From NCBI GenBank assembly GCA_024277115.1, contig JAJRVW010000161.1:1-35024 (forward strand): a stretch of 35,024 nt of DNA. The letters run 5' to 3'. The notes beneath the pieces were generated by a model. The model was not told the origin of the DNA, searched no databases, and was given only the letters and a program-made list of their open reading frames with translations. Source of the DNA: Calditrichota bacterium (GTDB taxonomy: Bacteria; Calditrichota; Calditrichia; Calditrichales; J004). Position numbers and translations under genes: made by a program. Numbering within the stretch: the first letter of the stretch is position 1; each line of letters opens with the position of its first letter. Shown here one piece after another: positions 8,468 to 18,100 of the stretch.

Positions 8468-9001
8468 ATGAAGTTAAAACAAGGCGATAAAATAAAAAAT
8501 ATTTCACTTCAGGCCATCGACGGTATAATATTTAACCTGGACAATTTAAAGGGAAAACCGTTCATGCTTTCTTTTCTGCGATTTGCAACCTGCCCTTTTT
8601 GTAACCTGCGCATAAACCAGCTTGTAAAGCGTTTTGATGAGCTTGGTGATGATTTTACAATCGTCGCTATTTTCGATTCTCCTTTTGACCATCTCGTTCG
8701 ACATGCCGCGAAACACGAGGCCCCTTTTCCAATTTTAGCCGATGAAACAAAGAAGTATTATAAAGAGTTTGGCATCGAACAATCGTTTTGGGGAATGTTA
8801 AAAGGGATGATAGGCCGAATGCCGACTTTAATAAAAGGGATGTTTAAAGGCTATATTCCTTTTCCATTTAAGGGAAGCATTATCACCATGCCCGCAGATT
8901 TTTTAATCGACCGGAACGGGGTTGTTAAGCTTGCTTATTATGGAAAGGACGAGGGTGACCATTTGCCTTTCGAGGAAGTTGTAAAGTTTTCTAAAAAATA
9001 A
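8468..9001 (+). CDS. Peroxiredoxin-like (AhpC/TSA) thioredoxin-fold protein
   Basis: A 177-residue cytosolic protein with a thioredoxin fold of the AhpC/TSA type. It opens with KLKQGDKIKNISL and a hydrophobic strand, then the redox motif TCPFCN with Cys42 and Cys45. It continues with a DDFTIVAIFDSP strand, a PFPILADETKKYYKEFGI segment and a TMPADFLIDRNGVV strand, as in peroxiredoxin-like proteins. It probably reduces peroxides or disulphides; substrate is not visible. Two closely spaced Cys residues make it more like thioredoxin-type members than classical 2-Cys peroxiredoxins. AAGGAG lies about nine bases before the ATG. It is transcribed divergently from the Xre-RES operon and converges on the barrel gene at 9007. 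Confidence 0.85.
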   Translation: MKLKQGDKIKNISLQAIDGIIFNLDNLKGKPFMLSFLRFATCPFCNLRINQLVKRFDELGDDFTIVAIFDSPFDHLVRHAAKHEAPFPILADETKKYYKEFGIEQSFWGMLKGMIGRMPTLIKGMFKGYIPFPFKGSIITMPADFLIDRNGVVKLAYYGKDEGDHLPFEEVVKFSKK

Positions 9002-9006
9002 AACCA

Positions 9007-10314
9007 TCACAATAAAAATTTTATGCTAAACGCTGTGTAAAACCCATCTGAATAAACCGGTACAACTGCCCTGCGCATGGCATACGAAAAATCCAATTCC
9101 ATAAAGCTAAAATGGAGCCCGCCACCAAGTCCCAACAAAAACTTATCCCTGCCACCCACTGCAAAACCCGAACGCAGGGGCAACCACTTAAGTACTTTAT
9201 ATTCTGCACCCACACCCACACGCGGCGTTGTATAGTTTCCAAAATTTGTATTTAAACCCTGGCGCCAATCCGCAGTTAAGGTAAGGTTGTGCAATAACCT
9301 TAAGCGAAGCCCGGCCCGCATAACCGATGGTAAGGAAGTTGAAAAAGCCTTTCCGGCAGTCCGTATTTCAGAAACATAACTTGTGTCCTGACCGGTATTG
9401 GCGAATATATAGGTTGAGTCAACACGCGAGTAGTTAACCGTCTGCGGATTTCCGTCCCAATTAATTTTGGCAAAAAGATTGCTAAAACTTAATGAAACAT
9501 GCCAGGCACGGGCAAAACGCGCAGTCACTCCAAAATCTAATCCAAAACCTGTACCGGCCAATCCATTTGCAGGATCCGATACACGCGCTTCAACATTAGT
9601 CTCATAGCGCAACATCTCTTCCCGGGATTCGGTTCCACCGCTATCAACCCTTTGCAAGGCCACGGATGAATTTAATGTTTGGGCCACGCCAAGCCCCAAA
9701 TAGTAATTGAGGTTTACCCCAAAGGAGAGGTGTGAAAAACTATAATATTTCCGGCGGTCCAGTTTAATCAAATAACTAAAAGCCACAGAATTTTTAATGG
9801 CGCTATAAAAAGATGCATCTAAAACATCCGTCTCAGAAAAGGCATAATCCTTTTCAAAAGTTTCCCCAAATAAAAAAATTTCCAACGGTTTGCCCGCTTT
9901 TATAAAAGCGTTGCCACTGCCGATTAGCTGAACGCCCAACCCAAAATTTCCGGTTACAAACCCAAACAAATTACTGTTGACGTCCATTTCCAGGCCAAGG
10001 CCTTTGCCGGAAAATAAATTAATAATTTCCCTGCGGTCTTTTATGCTCCACTCACCATTATGACCTGCTTGGGTAAAATAGGTGTTATATTCACTTATAG
10101 AAAGCCCACCGGACAACCCGGCATTAAAAGCCACAAGGTTTATTTCCGTATTGCTTGCCCTAAAAAGTGAGAGGTTAGCAGGGTTCCATGCAATGGCATT
10201 AATACCCCGGCTATGCGCGGCAAAATTCCCGGCCATCCCAAGGCTGGTGCCGTCAAAGGCCTGTGCCGATAAAAAGCCAATATTAAGTAAAAACAACCAC
10301 ATAAATATTTTCAT
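9007..10314 (-). CDS. Outer-membrane beta-barrel protein (DUF5723/FadL-like)
   Basis: A 435-residue exported protein with signal peptide MKIFMWLFLLNIGFLSAQA. After it, GTSLGMAGNFAAHSRGINAIAWNPANL is the pattern seen at the N-terminus of FadL/PorV-like and DUF5723 barrels of the FCB group. The rest is made of amphipathic strands ending in FSIKFLL, typical of a barrel that inserts in the outer membrane. AAGGA lies six bases before the ATG and the start is only eleven bases after the upstream lipoprotein gene, so translation is probably coupled. The two genes probably encode an outer-membrane pair. Transport substrate, if any, is unknown. Confidence 0.75.
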   Translation of the reverse strand: MKIFMWLFLLNIGFLSAQAFDGTSLGMAGNFAAHSRGINAIAWNPANLSLFRASNTEINLVAFNAGLSGGLSISEYNTYFTQAGHNGEWSIKDRREIINLFSGKGLGLEMDVNSNLFGFVTGNFGLGVQLIGSGNAFIKAGKPLEIFLFGETFEKDYAFSETDVLDASFYSAIKNSVAFSYLIKLDRRKYYSFSHLSFGVNLNYYLGLGVAQTLNSSVALQRVDSGGTESREEMLRYETNVEARVSDPANGLAGTGFGLDFGVTARFARAWHVSLSFSNLFAKINWDGNPQTVNYSRVDSTYIFANTGQDTSYVSEIRTAGKAFSTSLPSVMRAGLRLRLLHNLTLTADWRQGLNTNFGNYTTPRVGVGAEYKVLKWLPLRSGFAVGGRDKFLLGLGGGLHFSFMELDFSYAMRRAVVPVYSDGFYTAFSIKFLL

Positions 10315-10325
10315 TTCAATTCCTT

Positions 10326-12428
10326 TTAGAAACTATCCGGGCCCATTATAACATCAAAGTCAAGGACCGTTTCAAAACTAAGTTGATCTGAAGGCCTGAA
10401 GCGGATCGCCTTCGCTGTTGCACCAATAGATACTTTTACACCATAATAAAGGGGACTCTGCTCAAAAATGGCAATCTGTTTTTTATTCAATTTAAAGACA
10501 TGCTCACCCGCTTGTTTTTTATCTACAAAGCCCTCTTCATTTGTGCTTGCTGCAATGATTTGGCTGGCAAGTATAATCTTTTCGGAAGAATCAGTGATCA
10601 CATCCGTAAAAAGGTTTGTCGAATCCGTACTCATGTAAAAAACAAAATCCGTTCCTATCGGCATTGCATTCTGGCTTAAAATTTTCAGGCTGACTTCTGT
10701 AAAGTTCTCAGAAATTTTATTGCGCTTTTCCGCACTAAGGTCTTTATCCCCGATCGTCTCTGTTTCATTTAGATAAATAAGGGGTTCATCAATTTCTATG
10801 GTGAAAGGCGAATCAATCGTATAATCAATCCAAACTTTATCGCTTGTACGGATTGAACCCTCACCTGCAATAAGCGCCTTGCCCGTAACTATAATTTCTG
10901 TGGGCATAATGGCCACAAGGTCTACAATGGAAGGTGTGCTGCTTTGTTTGTTTAAAACAACCGTATAAAGATTTTCCGATGTATTACTGCGATCCAGGTT
11001 TTCATTCATATTTACCGAAACAGAATCTGTAATAAGCTTTGTAACCGGGTCGCGATGATAGCCGGTCACCTTCATATCCATGGCAATATCAAAATCCAAT
11101 TCATTATGAAAATTAAATGTAAGGGCAAGATTGGGCAGCTTAAAAGAACCTGTAAAATTTTCCAGTTGAAAAAGGTTTTTATTTTCAACCGGATCAAAAG
11201 CGATCTCCATGGGTGCAATGTTACCTGTCATCGATTTAAAAAAGAGGGTGTCCATTTGCATGGAAACAGAAACCTGGTCATCCGCTGAAAGCCAAACATG
11301 ATCCAAGGATTCCTGTGTTTCCACCTTTACATTATAAACAATGTTCTCAACGTAAGCGCCATTCTGGTTTTCATTTTGCAGGGCATATCCTGCCAGGTTT
11401 ATATTTAGTGTCTCACTGGATTGTGCCCCAACAAATTTAGAAGCGATAAGCGTTGCGCCGTTGGAGTCTGTGAAATTGGGCAATTCTATTTCGATATCGC
11501 TGCTGATATTCATTTCATTTTTTACAAGTAAGCTAATACGGCCCTGATCAATCTCAGCAATGCGGATAGAATGATCATCCGTGTCAACGGGGGCGGTGTT
11601 AACACGGATGATACTTTGCCCCGGAATTTTCGCCAGGGCGCGGTTAACCTTAACCGGCGACATAATAACCTCTGTAAAAAAGTTACTATTAAGATCGTCC
11701 TCGGTTAAAATTATCACACTATCCGTACCGGATAATGGAATCCGGTAAGTTAATTGTAATTGGTTCGATATGGTTTTTCCGGCCAGACTGATTGTATTAC
11801 TTTCCAAAAATGTATTTGGGGGAATAGGGGCGGTAAATTTGATTGTATCTATCAACCCACTGTCCGGCTCATTCAGGCGGGTTAAGTCTTTAAGGATTAT
11901 TTTCATCCCGCTGTCAATTCCCAGGATTAAATCATTATGAAAAACAACACTTATAGTTGCCGATTCAATTTCAAGCTGTTTAAACTCATCAAAAGTTGTT
12001 TCGCGCGGATCAGGTGTAAGTACCCTGGGTTCAATCACCGGAAAGGGCGTGCCAACTTGCGGATTATAATCGGCAAAAATTTCAGAGAATGTGCTTCCTT
12101 GTGAAACCTTTGGCTGGGGTTGGGCAACTTCAAAAACACCCAGTTTATTTACAAAAGACTGATCGGCTGTTTTTGTGCTTAAATCTTGTGGACTAACTTG
12201 GCGGGGTTCCGACGTATCTGAAATATTAATAAAATAGGTTTGCTCACCGGTGGCTTCGTCCAGGCTGTCGGAGACAGAGCTATTACTCTCTAAAAGCTCC
12301 GATATTTTTATGACATCACCCTTAAGGTGAACCTGCCATGAGGTATCCCACTTGGGTAAAACAGGTTCATTAATTGTACAACCCGTGAACATAATACCCA
12401 ATAAAAGAAAATAAGACATCCTTGTCAT
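10326..12428 (-). CDS. Large lipoprotein of unknown function
   Basis: A 700-residue protein from the ATG at 12428, chosen because AAGGA lies eight bases upstream; an earlier ATG at 12437 is too close to that motif. It has a lipoprotein signal, MTRMSYFLLLGIMFTGC, with the lipid-modified Cys near residue 17. The mature protein is rich in beta-strand-like segments, Ser, Thr and acidic residues, and looks like repeated Ig-like or adhesin-type beta-sandwich modules, though no named domain is recognised. The sequence after the Cys (INEPVLPKWDTSW) resembles the start of other FCB lipoproteins coupled to a barrel gene. It is followed by the barrel at 9007-10314 in one operon. It probably sits at the outer membrane. 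Confidence 0.7.
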   Translation of the reverse strand: MTRMSYFLLLGIMFTGCTINEPVLPKWDTSWQVHLKGDVIKISELLESNSSVSDSLDEATGEQTYFINISDTSEPRQVSPQDLSTKTADQSFVNKLGVFEVAQPQPKVSQGSTFSEIFADYNPQVGTPFPVIEPRVLTPDPRETTFDEFKQLEIESATISVVFHNDLILGIDSGMKIILKDLTRLNEPDSGLIDTIKFTAPIPPNTFLESNTISLAGKTISNQLQLTYRIPLSGTDSVIILTEDDLNSNFFTEVIMSPVKVNRALAKIPGQSIIRVNTAPVDTDDHSIRIAEIDQGRISLLVKNEMNISSDIEIELPNFTDSNGATLIASKFVGAQSSETLNINLAGYALQNENQNGAYVENIVYNVKVETQESLDHVWLSADDQVSVSMQMDTLFFKSMTGNIAPMEIAFDPVENKNLFQLENFTGSFKLPNLALTFNFHNELDFDIAMDMKVTGYHRDPVTKLITDSVSVNMNENLDRSNTSENLYTVVLNKQSSTPSIVDLVAIMPTEIIVTGKALIAGEGSIRTSDKVWIDYTIDSPFTIEIDEPLIYLNETETIGDKDLSAEKRNKISENFTEVSLKILSQNAMPIGTDFVFYMSTDSTNLFTDVITDSSEKIILASQIIAASTNEEGFVDKKQAGEHVFKLNKKQIAIFEQSPLYYGVKVSIGATAKAIRFRPSDQLSFETVLDFDVIMGPDSF

Positions 12429-12894
12429 TTCTCTCATCCTTGAGTTAAATTATAACTTTATTAATTATCGGAATTAGAACTGAAATAATGACAACAAGTT
12501 TTAGGAGAAATGAAAAAACAATACTATTTCTATCAAATTACCGGGTTGGTAAAATATCATGATTGCTAAGTTGTTAAATTTTATAGAGAAAGGGATTTTA
12601 AGAAGAGGAAAAAAAGATTGACCATTTTTTAATCACCGTAGATTCTATGAGCAATATTTGTCCACCACGACGTTTGTATTTTTTCACATCACCACAAATT
12701 ATCCTTGCATATCAGGCTTTGCAAACTGACTTATTTTTCGACAGGTATTAAAATACTAATAATTAACCAACTTTATTTTGCTGGAAATTAATGTTCCTAC
12801 CAAATTAGTTTGCTTTATTTGGAAAACAGCTTCAGAATTTTGTAATTTGCCCGGCTTTTGAAAAATCTATAGAAAACTGAAAGAAAGAACTAAA
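12429..12894. other. Non-coding interval upstream of trhP
   Basis: About 466 bases between two divergent genes, AT-rich, with no convincing ORF, tRNA or strong hairpin seen. It must hold promoters for both genes. TTGCCC near 12847 followed by a TATAGA-like box before the trhP start is a weak candidate only. Confidence 0.4.
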
Positions 12895-14229
12895 ATGAAA
12901 AAAATAGAATTATTAATGCCGGCAGGTGATTTTGAAAAAATGCAATACGCATACGCTTATGGTGCTGATGCCGTTTATATGGGTATCCCTATGTTTTCTT
13001 TACGGGCGAGGGAAAATGGTTTTAAACGTGACATTGTTATCGATGCAGTAAACTATGCGCATAAGCTCGGAAAGAAAATTTATGTGACAGCCAATATTTT
13101 GCCTCACAACCACAAGGTTGGGCCTTTTATGAAATATATCGGGCAATTGCTGGAACAATGCCAACCCGATGCCTGGATTATGTCCGATCCCGGAATCATA
13201 ATGATGACTAAAGAGAAATTCCCCGAGCAGGAAATCCATCTTTCCGTCCAGGCAAACACGGTAAATTATGCCACGGCCAAATTTTGGGAAACTATGGGTG
13301 TCAGCCGGATTATTTTATCCCGGGAACTTTCCATCAAAGAGATAAAAACTATCCGCGAACATTGCCCTAATCTTGAGCTTGAAGCATTTGTACACGGCGC
13401 CATTTGTATTGCCTATTCCGGGCGCTGCCTCATTTCCAATTATATGTCTTACCGTGACCCCAACCAGGGAACATGCTCACACTCCTGTCGCTGGCAATTT
13501 AAAATGTATCAAAAAGAAGACAACCAGCCCGCAAACTGGAAAGACGAAGCCCAGGCCGCCGGAATGGATACGGCCATTACCCAACAAGGGGATGAATATG
13601 TGCCCATTAAAGGGGACTATTATTTGCAGGAAACCGAACGCCCCGGCGAGTTTATGCAAATCGATGAAGACGAGAACGGCACTTATTTGATGAATGCGCG
13701 TGACCTCTGTGCAATAGAATATTTGGAGGAGTTGCGTGATGCCGGCGTGGACAGTTTTAAGGTTGAGGGCAGGAACAAATCCCTTTATTATGCCGCAACA
13801 ATCGCCCGGGCCTACCGTGGTGCGATCGACGATATGCACGCGGGCAAACCTTTTGATCCGGTACATTTAACTGATATTTTTGCTGCATCCAACAAGGGTT
13901 ATGTAGCGGGATTTTTAAAAGGCAACCCGGGTAAATCGGCCCAGAAATTTGATGGCACACAAGCCGAACAAAAATGCTTTCGTTTTTCCGGTGTTATACG
14001 TGAATATGATGAAGAAAAGAAATTGATGAAAGTGGAGCCGCGTAACCCAATCCGCCCGGGAATGGAATTACAACTTATGGAGAAAAACAAAACCACCACT
14101 TTTACAGTCGATAATTTATATGATAATTATGGGCACGAGATTGAAGCCATCCACGGCGGTGTACATTTTTGTTGGATCCCTTACCCTGTCAAACCACAAG
14201 AGTTTGCCCTGTTGCGCGAACAAACCTAA
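12895..14229 (+). CDS. trhP: tRNA 5-hydroxyuridine synthesis protein, peptidase U32 family
   Basis: A 444-residue U32-family protein. It resembles E. coli TrhP (YegQ), which with TrhO installs 5-hydroxyuridine at the wobble base of tRNA from prephenate. Shared blocks include LLMPAGDFEKMQYAYAYGAD, FSLRAREN, IMSDPGIIMM, IHLSVQANTVNYATAKFW and FVHGAICIAYSGRCLIS. The cysteines Cys171, Cys178, Cys194 and Cys198 (GTCSHSCRW) match the conserved set that binds an Fe-S cluster in related UbiU/UbiV proteins. The protease label of the family is historical. The ribosome site is weak (GAAAGAA). The frame continues past the TAA into a 24-codon cysteine-rich tail, described separately. The neighbour on the other strand is a YigZ gene. 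Confidence 0.92.
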   Translation: MKKIELLMPAGDFEKMQYAYAYGADAVYMGIPMFSLRARENGFKRDIVIDAVNYAHKLGKKIYVTANILPHNHKVGPFMKYIGQLLEQCQPDAWIMSDPGIIMMTKEKFPEQEIHLSVQANTVNYATAKFWETMGVSRIILSRELSIKEIKTIREHCPNLELEAFVHGAICIAYSGRCLISNYMSYRDPNQGTCSHSCRWQFKMYQKEDNQPANWKDEAQAAGMDTAITQQGDEYVPIKGDYYLQETERPGEFMQIDEDENGTYLMNARDLCAIEYLEELRDAGVDSFKVEGRNKSLYYAATIARAYRGAIDDMHAGKPFDPVHLTDIFAASNKGYVAGFLKGNPGKSAQKFDGTQAEQKCFRFSGVIREYDEEKKLMKVEPRNPIRPGMELQLMEKNKTTTFTVDNLYDNYGHEIEAIHGGVHFCWIPYPVKPQEFALLREQT

Positions 14230-14304
14230 GAATTTAATCCACAAGAAGTTGGCCTCACAAAAGAGGAATCTGAAGATTGTGGGGACGACTGCAATTGTGA
14301 ATAA
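14230..14304 (+). other. trhP: In-frame cysteine-rich continuation after the trhP stop
   Basis: Directly after the TAA at 14227-14229, in the same frame, 24 codons read EFNPQEVGLTKEESEDCG and end DDCNCE, then TAA at 14302-14304. The acidic, cysteine-rich composition looks like a metal- or Fe-S-binding tail rather than random sequence. One base change from CAA, AAA or GAA to TAA would have cut it off. A chance open run of 24 codons is not rare, so the evidence is compositional. Confidence 0.4.
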
Positions 14305-14319
14305 GCCCGGTTTTAACCA

Positions 14320-14973
14320 TTAAGAATCAGTTATCCTAATTGATGAATTTGTTTCTTCTAAAATTTTTATTTTAAATTGATCGGCTACACTTTGCGGCAA
14401 AGCTAAATCCATTATAACCGATTCACTATATTCGGAGTCGGTTATTTTCCCTCCAAAATCTGCCAATGCCCGCCTGATTAGGTTTTCAAAATGATACTCA
14501 AAACCAACTTTTAAGAAGGCCCAGTGCGTTTTAATTTTTAAAGGTGTTTCTTCCAAAGCATGTGCCGTGCTCTCGCCATAAGCGCGGATGAGCCCACCGG
14601 TACCCAATTTTGTTCCGCCAAAATAGCGGGTAACCACGCACAACACTTCGTTCAAACCTTTACCATGAATCGCTTGTAAAATGGGCTTGCCCGCTGTCCC
14701 TGAGGGTTCACCATCATCGGAATAGCGCCATTCGGCATCATTTATCCGCCAGGCAAAACAATTGTGGGTCGCATCATAATACTTTTTTTTGATTGTGGCA
14801 TAGGCAGCCTCGGCTTCTTCCCGGGAGGGACAAGGGATTACCGTACACAAAAAGCGCGAACCTTTTACTTTTATTTCGGCCTGGTTTTGTTCGCGGGGAA
14901 CAAGATAATCATCCGGCTTTAAGGATGGCATGCTTTCTTCCATAAAATTATATTTGGATAAAAAGGTATTCAT
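14320..14973 (-). CDS. yigZ: YigZ/IMPACT family protein
   Basis: A 217-residue protein from the ATG at 14973; starts at 14943 or 14931 are also possible because no clear ribosome site decides. The family blocks are clear: EIKVKGSRFLCTVIPC, YYDATHNCFAWRI, SDDGEPSGTAGKPIL and VVTRYFGGTKLGTGGLIRAYG. This is the UPF0029/IMPACT N-terminal domain followed by the DUF1949 ferredoxin-like C-terminal domain. The cellular role is not well defined; the eukaryotic relative regulates translation through GCN1. It converges with trhP, with only about 15 bases between the trhP tail stop and the end of this gene. Confidence 0.9.
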   Translation of the reverse strand: MNTFLSKYNFMEESMPSLKPDDYLVPREQNQAEIKVKGSRFLCTVIPCPSREEAEAAYATIKKKYYDATHNCFAWRINDAEWRYSDDGEPSGTAGKPILQAIHGKGLNEVLCVVTRYFGGTKLGTGGLIRAYGESTAHALEETPLKIKTHWAFLKVGFEYHFENLIRRALADFGGKITDSEYSESVIMDLALPQSVADQFKIKILEETNSSIRITDS

Positions 14974-15135
14974 TTTAGTAGAGAGATACAAACATAGAAA
15001 GAGACCGTTAAAAATGCCAAAATACGCACTAAAAAAATGATCCGTTAATTAAATAAATTAGAGGCGATTTTTGATCTTTTATTGTTTAACTTTTGTATTC
15101 AATCCTTCATACTAACAAATCCATCCGAGGAGATT

Positions 15136-18100
15136 ATGTACAAAAAACTTTCTGCAATCAGCCTTGTACTTTTTTTAGCAACATTTTTATACCTAAACAA
15201 CACCAATGAGCCACCTAAGATTTCCGGCGCATACAAAGCTTTGCAATTCTGGACTGCATCACGCGCATATCCCAACAACGATATCTCGAATAATGCCCAA
15301 TATAAAGCGTTTAAATTAAACCGGCAGAGGTTAAACAAGTCCGGCCAAAGTATTAATGATTCTTTAGCCAGCTGGGAAAGCATGGGCCCAAACAATGTCC
15401 CCGGTCGTATGATTAGCCTGGCGGTAAACCCACAAAATGAAATGACCCTTTATGCCGGCTCGGCAAGCGGTGGGTTATGGCGCACCTATAATTCTACCAC
15501 CGGGCAAGGTTGGCAGCGGGTCACCACAGGATTTCCGGTCTTGGGTGTTATGGCCATTGCCATTGACCCAATCGATACAAATAATGTTTTTATTGGTACG
15601 GGCGAGGTCTATGGTTATCATAAATCGATTGGTGGCACAGTCATCCGTACCACACGCGGCTCCTACGGCATTGGGATTATAAAATCCGAAGATGGCGGTA
15701 AAACATGGGCAAAAAGCCTGGACTGGAGCGAAGCCCAAAGAAGGGGCATTCAGTGTATCGAAATCAATCCCCAAAACCCTAACAGCGTTTATGCCGGAAC
15801 AACCGAAGGCGTATATAAAAGTATTGATGGCGGTAAAAGTTGGAAGTTGGCTTTTGAAAATTTGATGGTCGAAGACATTGTGATACATAGCGGGGACACG
15901 ACAAAAATAATCATTTCCTGCGGCAATTTGGGGAGTGATGGAACCGGATTATTCCGAAGTGTGGATGGTGGAAGCAATTGGGACAAACTGCAAAATGTCC
16001 CCTCCTTTTCCGGTAAAACACTGATTGATGCTTATGCGGCCAACCCGGATATAATTTTTGCATCCATTTCCGATAGCCTTACAAGTATTGGCTTATTTAA
16101 AACAGAAGATTTTGGCGACACATGGAGCACCGTCCACACGGAAGACGTACAACGCTATCAGGGCTTTTTTGCGCATTGGGTGGCCGTTCACCCCGAGGAC
16201 CAAAACCAGGTTGTACATGCCGGCGTACAAATCTATAAATCGACAAATGGCGGCAGTACGATCACTACAATAAATGGCCCGCATGTGGACCACCACAACT
16301 ATGCACACGATCCGCAAAACCCAAATCGGCTGTATATCGCCAATGATGGTGGCGTTTATCGTAGCACCGATTTTGGGGCAAGCTATACAAATATAGGTTT
16401 TGGCCTGATTACCTCGCAGTTTTACAGTGGCTTTTCCAGCTCCTTTCAGGATTCGTCCCTGGCGCTTGGCGGCTTGCAGGATAACAACACGGTAATTACT
16501 TATGGCAATAAAGACTGGGTACGCGTTATTGGCGGTGATGGAAGCTGGACGGCGATGAATGCCATCGATGACAATATTTTATACGGATCATGGCAAAATA
16601 ATAATATTCAAAAATCTACAAACAGGGGCCAGACTTTTTCACCGGCAACAAACGGCATCAATTCCGGCGGCGCGGCGTTTATTGCCCCTTATGTAATTTC
16701 TGAATCCAACCCGGATATTTTATACTCCGGGCGGCAGACAATTTTTAAAACGACAAGCGCTGCCAATAACTGGAGCGCCACAGACAACGGCTCGTCTTTT
16801 GATGGAAATTCCTTCCTGTCGATGGCTGTTTCACCGCAAGACCCAAATTTTGTTTTGGCCGCCACAGCACCCACGGTTGCCCGCGCGCATATCTACAAAA
16901 CAACCAATGGCGGAAATACATGGGAAGACATTACCTCAACTTTACCGGACCGCTACCCAACGGATATTGCCATCGACCCGAGAGACAAAGAGACTGTATT
17001 TATTACATTTAACGGCTACGGAACCGGGCATGTTTTTAAGACAATCGACGCCGGGCTCAACTGGGACGATATTACCGGTTCCCTGCCCGATTTGCCCACC
17101 CTTTCTGTAATTGTCGATCCTGAAAACTCAGATCATATTTATGTGGGCAACGACCTGGGCGTTTACCTCTCCAGGGATGCCGGCACAACGTGGGAAATAT
17201 TTTCAAACGGGTTGCCCGAAGCCGTGCTGGCCATGGATTTAAATATCTCCCGGACAAATCGTAAATTGCGGGTTGCCACGCATGGCAATGGCGCATGGCA
17301 ACGTCCCCTGGCACACAAACCGGACATAATTTTAGTCTACTCGTTCGATCCTGTACCAACTACCATTTTAGAGGGAACATCCGTTATCTTTAGTGGCAGC
17401 GTTCGTAATTATGGCAAAAAAGCATTTAATGATACGATTATTATGACTGTTGAAGTTTGGGACAGTAACGAAGACATTGATTACACCGGACAGGCTGAAA
17501 TTTGTTGTATCGAAGCGGGCACATCAAAAAGTTTTGAACTTGATGAACCTTATACGCCGCAGGAAACGGGAAATTATACCATTCAGTATGGCACACCGGA
17601 CGGCACAACCCTTCAGGATTTAGTCGTAACTACGGCGCCATCCATTTCAAAATCTACTTTTCAAAAGATGTATGCAGAATACTCCGAATTAATCAACTCA
17701 ACACTTCTACCCCAGGGCGATGATGTACAAGCAAAAGTAAGCCTGCCCTTTACATTTAAATATGATGGATTTGACTATGATAAGGTCCAGATCAGCTCCA
17801 ATGGCTGGGTTGAGTTGGGAACCGGTACAGATGGAACAGTGCGTGGCCTTTCCACCTCAGAACAAATCGGCGATATTGGCGCCAACCAAAATGGATCGCT
17901 GGCTGCAACAAGCCGTCCCACAAAGGTTTTAGGCCCATGGTGGGAAGACCTCAACACCGATAGTGGCGATCTTGCCGGGCGTATTAGCTATAAAACCCTG
18001 AACAGCGCACCAAACAGGGTCTTTGCGATCCAATACAAAAATATGCGCGCCTATTACAGCACTGAAACAACCACACGTGTAAATTTTCAGGTTCGCCTTT

